A stretch of 64,000 bases of DNA from Pieris napi (Eukaryota; Arthropoda; Insecta; Lepidoptera; Pieridae). Where the stretch lies: positions 1,736,001 through 1,800,000 of the forward strand of contig NC_062247.1 in assembly GCF_905475465.1 (NCBI RefSeq). Direction: 5' to 3'. Within the stretch, counting starts at the first letter, position 1, and each line of letters opens with the position of its first letter. The notes under the pieces are model-generated. The model worked only from the letters and a program-made list of their open reading frames with translations. It had not been told where the DNA came from and ran no database searches. The position numbers and the translations under genes are program-made. Positions 1-11,768 of the stretch are shown here, piece after piece.

Positions 1-493
1 ATAAAAATTTACAGAATATTGTAAATACCCGTTTTGCAGTATTAAATGCAAATTAACAATAAGCTATAACTATATCCTTAACCAAAGCATACTAATTATA
101 TAAACTTATAATATTTAGACTGGTAGAATGCATTACATATGTATATAGTAGCCATTTGATATTAAATATACAAGAAAATAATTATCACTAACGCAATTTT
201 TTTAATTGATAAAACAAATGAAAATCTTTTCTCGTCTTCATATTCGTTCATTGCACAATTCGACAGTTGACGCAAAGTTTTTCAACTTTCATGATAATAA
301 CGTAGAAACAATTACTTAATTAAACAAAGTATTACCTTTGAGAGAGCTAGATACCACCTATAAACTCGAGTTAACCATTGTTAATTATATCCACGAATAG
401 GACAAAAGAAGAGCATAATTTTAAAATTATTATGTAATTTCAAGCCTTTAGAGGCTTAGTATATAATAACATAAAAACTAAAAGCTTGTCTCT
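1..493. other. AT-rich sequence, nothing recognised
   Basis: This stretch is AT-rich and has no exon-like reading frame, repeat end or RNA-like fold that I can support. It is the left flank of the SINE that begins at 507. Confidence 0.5.
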
Positions 494-506
494 TGTCAAA
501 GTATTT

Positions 507-773
507 CTTTTTTTTTTTTTATGGCTCTGGCACGGTTTGTGCATTAGCCAGCGTCAAGTATGAGATTTTTATCATTCGTGCTTTTAGCCTTAGAAATTCG
601 ATTATATCCTCCATGTACGGTTTAGGCACTCGTGCGTGTGCGGTACCGCACATCCCTCCCAAAGGCCGAGAACAAATTTAAATTAAATTAAAAGTTGCCC
701 TCGAACCGGGAATCGAACCCGGTACCCCTCACCTAGCTGCCACTTAATAAGACCGCTAGGCTATGAGGCCCCC
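507..773 (-). mobile_element. tRNA-like SINE with perfect 13 bp target-site duplication
   Basis: On the minus strand the element opens with a tRNA-like head at about 773-690. It carries a box A-like TAGCCTAGCGG and a box B-like GGTTCGATTCC, the two internal RNA polymerase III promoter blocks. A body follows, and it ends in a poly(A) tail, seen as a run of 13 T on the plus strand at 508-520. TGTCAAAGTATTT stands directly on both sides (494-506 and 774-786), a perfect target-site duplication. Perfect duplication and a clean tail point to a fairly recent insertion by a LINE machinery. An apparent 62-codon frame across it is a by-product of the repeat. The family name is not assigned. Confidence 0.85.
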
Positions 774-786
774 TGTCAAAGTATTT

Positions 787-1247
787 ATAATATTCTAATT
801 TTTGACATTAGTGACAGATTTAAGACAACTCCCGAACGTCAAAATTCAATACATTTTTGACGTTACCATACTGATTCTATATTCATACATCATGATTCTA
901 AAAGTGAGATTTAGAACGACTTCCGAATTTCACGCTTAGGGCTAAGTCATGACTCTGAATCTCACCTTAAGTCTAATCCGTGTTTAATTTAGATTTTCAG
1001 TCTAAGATACTTTATAGCTGTTATTAAAATATTACACAATTTCCCATTAAAATTGTCATGTCGTGTTTTTCATGTATTATGTAATATGCATAGATTTAAT
1101 TTTAAACCCATTCACCTAGATAAACTACACGTGTACGACTCAGCAATTTCAAGTATGACGAAAAACAGACAAAATTTTAAGCCAAACAAATTTTATTAAG
1201 ATTACATAATAAAAATTATGCAAGAATAAAATTGTCTATAGTCCTAT
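787..1247. other. AT-rich spacer with a short hairpin
   Basis: No gene is recognised. A small inverted repeat at about 836-864 has arms ACGTCAAAA and TTTTTGACGT around a 9-base loop. A similar one occurs near 45058-45092. Both may be relics of a shared repeat. Confidence 0.4.
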
Positions 1248-2394
1248 TAGTACGGGAGGTAGCAACGTTTGAAAAAAAAGAATTTTAGGTCAGCTGATTT
1301 TGTGATATGTCTTCCTTCTTGCACTTCCGGTTAGAGTCTGGGCAATCTGGCTGGCGGTAGCGGTTGCGTTCATTAGTGCGCATCCTATCCTATCTGTCCA
1401 GGTAATAATCCTGGATTTTAAAAGCATTTTAAGAAGCGTAATTTTTAAGTTTTCGTTTTTAAATACGTCTACCTGACATACTTTTTTTATTGCCAGACAT
1501 TTTTCACGTTGCTAACTATGTGCCAGACGCGATTTTAAGTTTTATTTTTATAAAAATTTCAAAGCATTTTAGAATGTCTGTAATTTTAATATTATGTTAT
1601 TTAAATATAAGAAAAACTGAAAATGAATTTGCCAGACATTAATTCGGTTGTTAAGTCTTGAATTAAAATGATAAAGTATTGCAGTATGATGAAGCATTGC
1701 ATTTTAAGAAGCGTAATTTTTGATTTTTCCTTTTTAAATACGTCTACCTGACATACTTTTTTTATTGCCAGACATTTTTCGCGTTGCTAACTATGTGCCA
1801 GACGCGATTTTAAGTTTTATTTTTATAAAACTTTCAAAGTATTTTAGAATGTCTGTAATTTTAATATTATGTTATTTAAATGTAAGAAAAACTGAAAATG
1901 AATTTGCCAGACATTAATTCGGTTGTTAAGTCTTGAATTAAAATGATAAAGTATTGCAGTGTGATGAAGCATTGCATTTTAAGAAGCGTAATTTTAAATT
2001 TTTCCTTTTTAAATACGTCTACCTGACATACTTTTTTTTATTGCCAGACATTTTTCACGTTGCTAACGATGCGCCAGACGCGATTTTAAGTTTTATTTTT
2101 ATAAAAATTTCAAAGTATTTTAGAATGTCTAGTTAGCAACGCGAAAAATGTCTGGCAATAAAAAAAGTATGTCAGGTAGACGTATTTAAAAAGGAAAAAT
2201 CAAAAATTACGCTTCTTAAAATGCTTTTAAAATCCAGGATTATTACCTGGACAGATAGGATGCGCACTAATGAACGCAACCGCTACCGCCAGCCAGATTG
2301 CCCAGACTCTAACCGGAAGTGCAAGAAGGAAGACATATCACAAAATCAGCTGACCTAAAATTCTTTCTCGAAAACGTTGGTACCTCCCGTACTA
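1248..2394. mobile_element. Foldback element: long inverted arms around 275 bp tandem repeats
   Basis: The outer arms are 1248-1517 and 2131-2394. They are reverse complements of each other over about 265-270 bp, with few differences. Their ends read TAGTACGGGAGGTA and its complement. Between and partly within them, a unit starting AAGAAGCGTAATTTT recurs at 1431, 1706 and 1981, a period of exactly 275 bp. The third copy is cut by the right arm. A TAT triplet borders both ends and could be the target duplication. No transposase frame is visible, so this would be a non-autonomous foldback-type DNA element. The class is unassigned. Confidence 0.75.
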
Positions 2395-2444
2395 TATTCG
2401 TCACGTTAAGATTATATTTGTGTAAATGTCTATTTAAAAAAAAA

Positions 2445-2525
2445 ATCAGTGGCACTACAACCTTTTCAGGTTGGGCCTCAGATTTCTAGTTTAATAGGCA
2501 AGTGGGTGAACCGTCTCCTGTGCGG
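2445..2525 (-). mobile_element. SINE fragment (3' part, family A)
   Basis: Read on the minus strand, this matches the 3' half of the SINE seen nearly intact at 46673-46945. It contains the segment complementary to CAGTGGCACTACAACC and the GGCAAGTGGGTGA region. The tRNA-like head is missing. Confidence 0.75.
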
Positions 2526-2529
2526 ACGA

Positions 2530-3020
2530 GATTCTGGCTACAGAGTAATGGCAGTATATCCATAAAACCGGCTGTGCAACCAATTGAAGTACAGGCATTC
2601 CTCGTACTTACGGCATGTTAGGTTCTCGAAATACGCGACGTAACTTGAAACGACGTAAATCGAAACGACGTAAGTCGAGGACTGCCTGTCTGCCTGCCTG
2701 TGTATGTCTGAAAGTGGAAGGCAACGGGAAATCACCACTCCTAATTTCCCAAAGGAGTCGGCATGAAAGGTCTAAGAAAAGTACTCCAGATGCTTCCATG
2801 AGCTGCCGATTAAAGAAGAAAAACTCCATTGTGAATAAAAAGCCAAAATCAATTTAAAACGTAAAGATGTTTAATATTGATATGGTCACTATAAGATGTT
2901 GTTAGGTTAGCGTTATAACTTATAAAAGTCCCTTAAGACCCTATCTCAGCACGAATTGCTGTGTCAGTGTCTCGGGGTGGACTGCGGGGCGCAGTGGAGA
3001 GCTGGAGCACTGAGGCGCGC
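2530..3020. other. Unclassified moderately GC-rich sequence with a microtandem
   Basis: Three near copies of a GAAACGACGTAA-like unit lie at about 2634-2676. Weak open frames cross the region on both strands, but none has recognisable domains. A GC-rich patch sits at 2935-3015. It may be an old mobile-element fragment; I cannot name it. Confidence 0.3.
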
Positions 3021-4790
3021 CGGCCCGTAATAATAATTAGTTATGTAAAACATTAAATTAATGTAATTTTATCATTTGTTTTTCTGAAATGGATCACTTG
3101 AATTGCTATAAAATATATCGTGTAAATATCAAAACCATTTTCGTCATAAAATTCAAAGTGTCAAAAATTGGCTACGTTTGGATTTTTTTTCTATCGAGCG
3201 AAGTTATTTAAATCGTGTATCGATCTTTCAAAATGCATACATAAACTCCACCATATATTTTTTCCATTCGCCCTACTTTAAGAAACGATGACGAAAAATG
3301 GAAAGAAACAATGTACTTGTTGAGTTAGGCGACCAGATAGGTCCTTAAGTAGGGACTGAATTAATTAACCGACTGGGTGCCATCTCTCAACTTTTATCTG
3401 ATTAGCTAGTATGCAAGATATGTTTTGATGGCATAATTGTTACTTCATACACGTTGAAGGAAAACACTTAATTGAAAACGTACTAAAAAATTTAATAGCT
3501 ATAAAATCTTTTGTCCTTATTACTCTCGTGCCAACTTTAGAGCCTCTCACCATCCAATAAAATATCGTCGCTGATCAAATAATTAACCCACCACGACATA
3601 TCATTTTAACTAACTCTTTATAGTTAATTGGCAAGTAATCAATACTTTACGTCGTTTTTTATTGACCCTTTCACTGTTTACAATTGTTTTAATTGCTTTG
3701 CTTTGTTCCATTAGTACATAGATTAATCTAAGTAATTTTGTAGTTATGCATTTGCGCACACCGTATCTAATTAATTTTTTCCTAGGTTTTTTTATGTAAT
3801 TATTTTAATTGTACTGTATTACCGCAACGAAGTGTAAATAAATAAAATACTTTACTTGAAGATTGAAAAGCAAAATATTAACCACTAATAATAACGCACG
3901 AACAACCGAATATTTTAGAAATAAATAAAGTCTTTATGAAGAGTTCTACCGGTGAAAGAATTTTGGAAATCAATCCAATAGTTTTTGAGATTTTGTTCGT
4001 ATCCAACAGCTTACAAAATTAATCCAAATAAAAGAAAATTCCTTGAAGGGAAAGAAAAATAATCTAACGATTTAAATAGCTAAACAGTAAACCCTTCTAT
4101 AACGCAATACCTCTATAACGCGTGTTCGTATTGTGTTGTTATAAAATTAAACTAACTTTATAAAATTCGTGTTCCTAGCTTTTGAATTGTTTTAAAAACG
4201 ACGCGATTTCCTATAACGCGATCCGGGTCTACCGCGTAATAGGCGGGATTGCTTTAGATATACATATATATTTATAGCTTCCTATACATATCAAACATTA
4301 ATAAAACAACGTGTCTTCTACATTTGATACGAGAGTGATAAGGAGAAAGCATTCATAATATAACACACAGATATTATAACAGACCACTGTACAAGATACA
4401 TTTAGTACTACAACGCACTTAATTAAAACATTTTCTCTTCGAGATGCATAGATTACTATTCGCATCTAAACATTCCTTAGAATAATTAAGTAATTTCGCA
4501 TTTAGAAATTTGGTATGGTTTTACTGTGTATCGAAAACTAAAATCAAATTTTCGTCGCAGTTATAAAGTACTTACTTAACAAAAATCCCACGAAATCTAG
4601 TTTTTAATCCGCCCAAAAATATTTATTTATCTATTTCTTATATAAAGTAGTAGTTTTAGTAACAATTATTCTTATTTTTTTATTTACTATATACTTTTAC
4701 ACACAAATCTTCCAAGACCTTCCAAGATCAAGATATACACTGTTAATTCTTTCTACTAACATCATTACTACATTATTTTTCTTTTGCAAA
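3021..4790. other. AT-rich sequence, no gene recognised
   Basis: I see no coding exon or structured repeat here. The only pattern is a repeated CTATAACGC-type motif between about 4098 and 4215. Such motifs occur in the ends of mariner/pogo-like elements, so a decayed element is possible. Confidence 0.4.
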
Positions 4791-4794
4791 AGTG

Positions 4795-4975
4795 CAAACT
4801 GTTTTTGTCTCTGGCAGAATGACCAGCGTTGTGGAACACGTTTGCTCCACAGCATAATGCTGAGCCAGGGCCAACCACGACACACACACATTACACAATT
4901 AAAATGTACCTTAGTCCAAAAAAAAAAATCTTTCTTTTATTTTGTGTTTCATTAGTAATATGCCTATGCCTAACA
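4795..4975 (+). repeat. Retroelement 3' tail, copy 1 (TCTGGCAGAATGACCAGCG family)
   Basis: The core TCTGGCAGAATGACCAGCG is followed by CAGCATAATGCTGAGCCAGG and a tail rich in TATGCC/TATGTC. The same order is found at 12990-13240, and the tail alone at about 7060-7145. Shared 3' sequence ending in short tandem units fits a non-LTR retrotransposon tail. Confidence 0.55.
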
Positions 4976-5944
4976 ATTAACAATTTTTCTATTGGAACAT
5001 GATTACGTGAAAAACGTCTAAGGTATTCGGGAATTAGCGCGAACCATGGTTCTCTTATGTCAATGATAAATGGGATATTAGCTTGGTCATACTGGATTAA
5101 AAAAATTACTTTATAACTGTAGTTATAAAGTGTACCGTTAAACCTTGTTTGACCTTAGAAACAAGCATATATTTTGTCATAATTTTATAGCGTAATCATG
5201 GAAATTTTTATATCGGAAATGATATTGCTATACAGTTAGGATATTGATTAGGCCTTGGAGGTTAATTTTAAACAATGGTTATGTCAATATGGCCTTTGGC
5301 GTCATTGGTTACGTAAATAGCGAATCTTGTTTTCCAAATAGTTCACGAATACTTCTCTCTAATATTCGATATTAAAAGCATATTCGATGTTACAGCTCCT
5401 GTCAATAGCGAGCGGATGTTGCGTTTTAGTGGCTATCCATTGCTCCTCACGCACTGACCCCCCACACTCCCCACGTCACTTTAAACAGTTGATTACCCAT
5501 CTATAAAAATGGGCCTCAATTACCCATCAATAAATAATAGTTATCATAGTTGAATAAAAATAGTAAAAGAAATATCCAAAATTTAAACTTCTTATCTAAT
5601 AGATACCGGCTGATATAAATATAACGTTGTTTGATACGCATGGTTCAAACTTAAATTTTAATATTAAAATGAAAACATGTTGATTATGCTTTTTTGTTTA
5701 TAAAAGCTTGCAAACCCTCGGTATCTATTGACATATATATATATATACAGAAATACTAAAATTAATGATACAAGCACATAAAGGCAAACAAAATAGACAA
5801 AAGAAAATACTTGGATTCGAAAATTATAAAATCTAAAGGAAAATTTATTTCAAAGTGTGAGCAACTGTAGATAGAAGATATCTTTTATGTTAAGCTTTTT
5901 TTTGTATTTTAAGAACTTATGCTCTTGTTATACATAGGACATTA
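4976..5944. other. AT-rich sequence, nothing recognised
   Basis: No exon or repeat boundary can be supported, apart from a short TA microsatellite near 5735-5748. Confidence 0.4.
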
Positions 5945-6420
5945 CTTCACGCATTGCCAAGGCCCGAGCAACCTTCGCACAACTTCGGCCTGTACGGCAG
6001 TCACGGATGTTGACGTTGCGTCGAATCAAGGTTAAAATATTCGGATCCAACGTCAAATCTGTGCTGCTCTATGGAAACGTGGAAGGTCACCAAAGACATC
6101 TCGAAGACTCCAAGACTTCATCAACCCCTGTCTTCGCCGTATTCTGGGCATCTACTAGCCCTTAAAGATCTCTAACGCGCAACCCCGATTAGCCAGCAGA
6201 GCAAGCGACGCAAATGGAAATAGATAGGCCATACACTCTGAAAGGATTCCAATCATATTCCCAAGCAGGCGCTTGATTGCAACCCGCAAGGAAAGCGGAA
6301 TCGTGGTCTCGTACAGTTGCTGATGAGGCAAAGAGAGACGGAAAGACTTGGAGTGAGGGGAAATATGAGGCTGAAGACCGAACGCGATGGAGACTGTAGA
6401 CGCCCTCTGCCCCATCTAGG
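5945..6420 (+). mobile_element. RTE-like LINE remnant, C-terminal part of the polymerase ORF
   Basis: Conceptual translation with frame changes on the plus strand gives KVLTLRTK-like, VKSVLLYG, RCLRRILGIYW and GKRNRGRPRTTW-type segments in order. These are typical of the region after the reverse transcriptase domain in RTE-type and related insect LINEs. Several frameshifts and stops show that it is dead. The 5' part is absent. Clade assignment is by motif memory only. Confidence 0.65.
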
Positions 6421-7790
6421 GGTTATGGGACTTGAAGTCATGTCAAGACGACAAGATTATAAGCGGACTTCAATATTGAGACATAAATTACTACGACAAA
6501 TGATATTATAGCATCTTTCAAAGTAATATTTTTTTATTGGCGTAGCGAAGTTGTAAAATACAACTAGCTTTTAAAAGACTTTTGACATGGCTTTGACTGA
6601 TTCCAGATGACCACATTTTGCCCATGATTACTGGGTTCAGACATATTTTATGCCATGATTTCGTCTGGAGCACTGGGCTAAATTACAAGTATGCCAGCTA
6701 TACTGTTAATGCTAGTTTAAAATATAAACATGCGATTGAATCACTTTATGTGGTGCTCGCGTTAGTAAACACGTATTATAAATAGAAGGTAAGATTTCAT
6801 AGAGGCGTGTATATTTAAGTAATTTGATATATTAAAGAAAATCGCATAATCAAATTAGATACACTATAAACTGTTTGGCAAGTTATAGTCCATCTTATTA
6901 CACTGTTTTGATTTTTCGTCTCTTTCTAATAAATTATATTTTCGGCGCGACGCGAAGTTTGCAAAACGCGTGAAAATCCCAGTACATGTTATGTTGCTAT
7001 GTTAATCGGGAATAATTTTGCATTCGAAAACATTTTGGAAATCTAATAATTTTTGAGTTTTTCTTTTTTTAATAATTATTACTACTATTTTGTGTTTTTC
7101 TGTGTGTCTTTCATTAGTAATAAATGTTATGTCTATGTCTAAATAAGTTCCGTGGGTCTCAAGACATAAGCATTTTTGTAATATATATACAACGTGTTTT
7201 AAACGTAATGGCATTTCTTTTCCTATTTAAAGGATGCCTGCCAATATGTATATTATAGTAAAAGTATAAAGAACAATAATGATAATTAATAATAGTAAAA
7301 AATAACTGTAGGAGTAAAGAAGTCTTGGAAGATTTGTGTGTAAAAGTATATAGTAAATCAAAAATAAATATATTTCTGTTTCACCCAATATCTAGAATGA
7401 TTCATGTAAAATTATTTATATAATTTTCAAGGTTTACCAAGCCGTTGGGACGCTATTATACTATTAAACAGGCTCTTTATAATAGATAAAGACTTATTGC
7501 TTACAAAGCTTTATTCAAAACTCGTTTGATCTCAGGTCAATGGCAAATAGGTAACATGAGAACATAGCTAATATTACGTTATAATAATTATAGAGCCTAC
7601 ATGGTTAGTGGAATGCGATAAGCAAATTAAAATGTCTTTGGCTAAAAATTCGCGTCATCTGAAGGTCGGAAATACAAAATAGCTCCATACAATTTTAGGT
7701 GAATTTGATATAAGAATTTATTAATACATAAACGAATAAAATGATTTCAAAACATTTTCTGGATTTTTGGCACAGGTTATATCTGACATA
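6421..7790. other. AT-rich sequence with one retroelement tail
   Basis: About 7060-7145 resembles the tail of the family at 4795-4975 and 12990-13240, ending in ATGTCTATGTCTA. Nothing else is recognised. Confidence 0.4.
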
Positions 7791-8069
7791 AAGGAGCGTT
7801 CCATTATTACGCCACGAATTTTAGGAGGGGTCCCTTTTGTAAAACGTTACTATGCGGGGCGGGGATTGAATTACGAGTTATTGTTAATATTATTTTCGAC
7901 TGTCCAGTACTTTACACCACATAATGGTAACTTTTAGGTATAAAGATACACTAGGTGGTCACGAAACGTTTTACTATTGGGTACAGAAAAACGTTTAGGC
8001 GCGTTACATGGGGGGGGGGGGGGTCAATAATCTCCAAAAATTGCGTGACGTAATACTTGAACGCTCCCT
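7791..8069. mobile_element. MITE with AGGGAGCGTTCAAGTA ends, copy 1
   Basis: The left end reads AAGGAGCGTTCCATTATTAC and the right end is the complement of AGGGAGCGTTCAAGTATTAC, so the ends form an inverted repeat. The interior matches the element at 45967-46264 in the opposite orientation, including the GCGGGGCGGGGATTG block. An uninterrupted run of 14 G lies at 8010-8023, where the other copy has a C run. It has no coding capacity. Confidence 0.75.
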
Positions 8070-8191
8070 AATCTGTGCAAAGAGTACAGAATATAATTGA
8101 ACACTAATGACAATTGTCTGTGTAAATCTTTTTATGAATTGAATGAATGGTTAAAAAGTGCAAACGATAGAAAATTATTTGAAAAAAGCAT

Positions 8192-11053
8192 GTGTATGGC
8201 TGGGGCACAAACCGTGCAGGCCAAGAAATGGGGAAAAGAAAAGATAATATTTTCAAAGTAATATGGGCTACCACCCTTACTTCTTTTAAAACTATTGTTT
8301 TTATAGTATCAGTTATGCACTTGTTGCAGTTTACCTTTAAATATGAAGTTTTGTTTAATTTTTGTAACCACAGGGTTGGTAGTGTGTTTTGCAGAGAAAA
8401 TGCAATTCATGGTGGCTCATTAATCCTAATAAGTAAAAAACTTAAATGCAAAGAAAGAAAGGATATTATCAGCCTCTCTGTAGAACTAACTATTGAAATC
8501 TCCTGTGTGGAACTGGAGCAATTCATTGTTGTATGTCTATATTGTCCTCCATCAGCTGTCTATAATAATGTTGAAAATGTATTAGAGGAGATATTGTGTA
8601 AATTAGTAAAGTGTAATAAAGGGCTAATTGTGTGTGGGGACTTTAATGTCAATTTACTTTGTCATTCTAATTCAAGTGTACGCATACTTAGTCTTTTTCG
8701 TTCATACAATTTAATAAATCAATTTCATTCACCCACAAGAATAACAGCTAGCACCGCAACTTGTATAGATAACATATATAGTGACATAGCCCCTTTGAAT
8801 GTTTGTATTTTCAATAGATTTAAATCTGATCACACTGGTCAATGGTTTGAATTCCAATTAAGGAAACAAAAAACATGTAAAAAGAAGAAAATTGTGATAA
8901 CTCCTATTACAAATGACCGTTTGGACAGATTTAGAGAAGCATTGGTCTATAGAATGCCATTTCTGTGTGGCAACTCATCCCCTAATAATTTATACAATAC
9001 TTTTTTTGGATCATTTATTGATGAATTCAAGAAAGTATTTACTCAAAAGACTTTATTGGTCTCTGAGAAAACAAGTTTCTGTGACTGGGCAAATGAGGAG
9101 TTACACAGGAAAAGGTTAAAATTATATGAAATCTATGACGAAATGCAATATAACACTAGTGTGGAATTTAGGGAATATGTTAGGTTGTATTCAAATAATT
9201 TCAAAAAAGATTGCAAAACTGCAAAGTCTCAATATTTAAGTTCAAAAATAAAAAATAGCATGGATAAAGTAAAAGCTACCTGGAAAATAATAAATGAAGA
9301 ATCAGGTAAAACGTCTGACAAACGAACTGATTATATGTTAAAAGTTAAAGGGAAGTTAATAAAATCTGACCCAGAGGTAGCTTCTTCTTTTGAAGAGTTC
9401 TTTACAAATGTACCACTAAATACGACCAAGTCCCTAGATTCTTCACCTGCTGCTGCGATCTCATTGCTAGAAAAATGTGTACCTGAATGTAATATTAAAT
9501 TTCAGTTTAAACATATAACTTGTAATGATATCGTTAAAACTTTTAAGCTTATTAATTTAAAAAAAAGTAAAGATATATGGGGTATGTCAACAGTCATTTT
9601 AAATTCCGTTATTAATGTAATAAGCTCTGAATTGTCTATAATTTTTAACAGCTGTATCGATTGTGGAGTCTTTCCGGACGAAATGAAATTAAGTAAGATT
9701 ACACCGTTGTTCAAGGCAGGTAGTGAGTCTGATCCGTCAAACTTCAGACCTGTTTCCGTGCTCCCTGCGTTGAGCAAAGTTTTTGAAAAGATAATGCTAG
9801 ACCAGCTTTCTTTACATTTTAATAAAAATAAACTCTTACATAATAAACAGTATGGTTTCACTAAGGGTCGCTCCACAATCGATGCCGGTGTGAAGTTGAT
9901 TTCGGACATATTTAACGCCTGGGAAGAATCATATGATGGAGTCGGCATCTTTTGTGACCTGTCAAAGGCCTTTGACTGTGTTCATCCTGATATACTCGTT
10001 GGAAAGCTTCAACACTATGGCGTTGATGGCAAAGCTTCCAGCCTGATGAATTCATATTTAAAGGGAAGGATCCAAAGAGTTCATGTCAATGGAGTCACCT
10101 CTCGGGGTTCGCAGGTATCAATGGGCGTCCCCTAAGGATCGATTCTCGGGCCTTTCTTATTTCTGATTTACATAAATGACCTCCCATTCTTTGTCAACGA
10201 AGTTCATGAGATGGTATTGTTTGCTGATGACACTTCACTTCTATTTAAAGTGAATAGGAATAACGTATTATTGGACGATGTAAACAATTCTATCTCTCGT
10301 ATAGTTAACTGGTTTAATGTAAATAACTTATTGCTTAATGAGAATAAAACAAAATGTATTAGATTTACAACTACTAGCGTAAAGCGAGATATTGGTAACC
10401 TGAAAATTAAGGACAGTGAACTAAACTTTGTTGACAAAACTGTTTTTCTAGGCATAACAATAGATAGTAAACTCCAATGGGGCCCACACATAGAGACTCT
10501 TTCGAATAGGCTGAGCTCTGCAGCATATGCAGTAAAGAAAATCCGACAGTTTACTGATGAGGACACGGCTAAAATTGTGTATCATAGCTACTTTCATAGC
10601 GTTATGTCGTACGGCATTTTATTGTGGGGTGCTGCTGCAGAGGTTCAATCCATATTTGTGCTGCAGAAGCGGGCTGTTCGGGGTATTTGTTGTGTTTCTC
10701 CGAGGGAGTCGGTACGGAATAAGTTTAAGGAATTAAATATTATGACACTATCTGGTCAATATATTCTTGAAGCCTTGTTGTATGTCCAAAAAAATATAAA
10801 CGATTTTAAAACAAATGGTGACTTTTACCAGTATAATACGCGAAATAGAACTAATTTGAGTGTACGACCAACCAGGCTCCAAAAGATAAATCACTCCTTA
10901 TATGGAAATTGTATTCGTTTTTACAACAAACTCCCAAGCGCAATTAGAGAATTATCACTAAATAAATTCAAAGTCCTCGTTAAACGAAAATTAATCAACA
11001 AAGCTTTTTATAAATTTGAGGACTACTTAAATGATCCTAATCCTTGGGATTGA
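8192..11053 (+). pseudogene. LINE ORF2 (endonuclease plus reverse transcriptase), broken by an internal TAA
   Basis: Coding content runs from 8192 to 10132, then a TAA at 10133-10135, then the same frame from 10136 to 11053. The lost codon is the conserved glutamine of the G-V-P-Q-G motif before the catalytic FADDT box; a CAA to TAA change would explain it. The start at 8192 is probably not the original start, since the first third of the endonuclease is missing. No other frameshift is seen across about 950 codons, so inactivation looks recent. Confidence 0.85.
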
Positions 11054-11262
11054 ATTGCTCCAGTTCAAACAATTTGTATGACAATACTTGGCGATTAAAA
11101 AGAGTGGCGGAAAGTTTCTTGCCAGTTCTTCTTACCCGCTCTACGCCCTTGACTTGCGAACTGGTAGTAAATGTAAATTTACGATTAATTTAACTTGACT
11201 ATTCAAAAGTGTACTTAGTTACCTACTTGAATAAAGATATTTTGAGTTTGAGTTTGAGTTAC
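8192..11262 (+). mobile_element. Long non-LTR retrotransposon (jockey/CR1 superfamily), 5'-truncated, one stop codon in the RT
   Basis: The frame encodes the back half of an endonuclease domain, with CGDFNVN, TATCIDNIY and SDHTGQ motifs. A reverse transcriptase follows, with RPVSVLPALSKVFE, QYGFTKGRST, CDLSKAFDCV and the catalytic FADDT. The usual GVPQGS motif reads GVP-stop-GS because of TAA at 10133-10135. The same frame continues unbroken to the stop at 11053, so one substitution separates it from an open polymerase frame. The N-terminal endonuclease is incomplete. The 3' UTR carries CTTGGCGATTAAAAAGAGTG and ends in TTTGAG tandem units. Related tails lie at 20835, 54306 and 60555. The family is not named. 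Confidence 0.9.
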
Positions 11263-11494
11263 CCATCATATTTCTGTATTGAGTTTTTTCCCTTAGGCAA
11301 CCCTAGGCCTGGAAAATATTGTTTTTTAGCAATAAGGCCGCCCGTATTATATCATTTGTTTTTGTATAAATGTATCGAAGTGTGAATAAATAAATATAGG
11401 CAAAGTAGGCTGTAAAATCTTATAAAGTAATTATACACTTATAAAAATCGTCACCTGTAAATTATCATAAATTCAATCATCACTTAATCCTAAA
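11263..11494. other. Short AT-rich spacer
   Basis: Sequence after the LINE tail; nothing recognised. Confidence 0.35.
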
Positions 11495-11690
11495 TGTAAT
11501 GGTATGGAGTGATGGCAGGAGTCAGGGTCCATCATCTACCCGTTGGACTGACCCAATAAAGACAATTATGGCTCAACATTCTAAATACCCTGAGACAAGC
11601 TGAGGACAGAGTGGTGTGGAGGCAGCAAGTCTACGTATCGGATAGGTCTTTTCAAGACGACCTTCAGTAATGAAGACTACAAAGAAGATT
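11495..11690 (+). mobile_element. LINE remnant, extreme C-terminal coding fragment
   Basis: Plus-strand translation gives RWTDPIKTI followed, in another frame, by DRVVWRQQVYVSDRSF-like residues. These resemble the last residues of many insect LINE polymerase ORFs (RWTDDI ... DRxxWR). A stop and frame shifts are present. Only about 200 bp survives. Confidence 0.5.
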
Positions 11691-11768
11691 TATTCCTCCA
11701 CCACGTTAAGTATTTTTATTAAGCATCTCCGGAGTAGCAAAAATATCAGAGATAACATACTCTATATA

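Noticed and set aside
493..681. 62-codon plus-strand frame
   Set aside because: It lies inside the minus-strand SINE at 507-773.
9502..9948. 148-codon minus-strand frame
   Set aside because: It is antisense to the LINE reverse transcriptase and explained by that gene.
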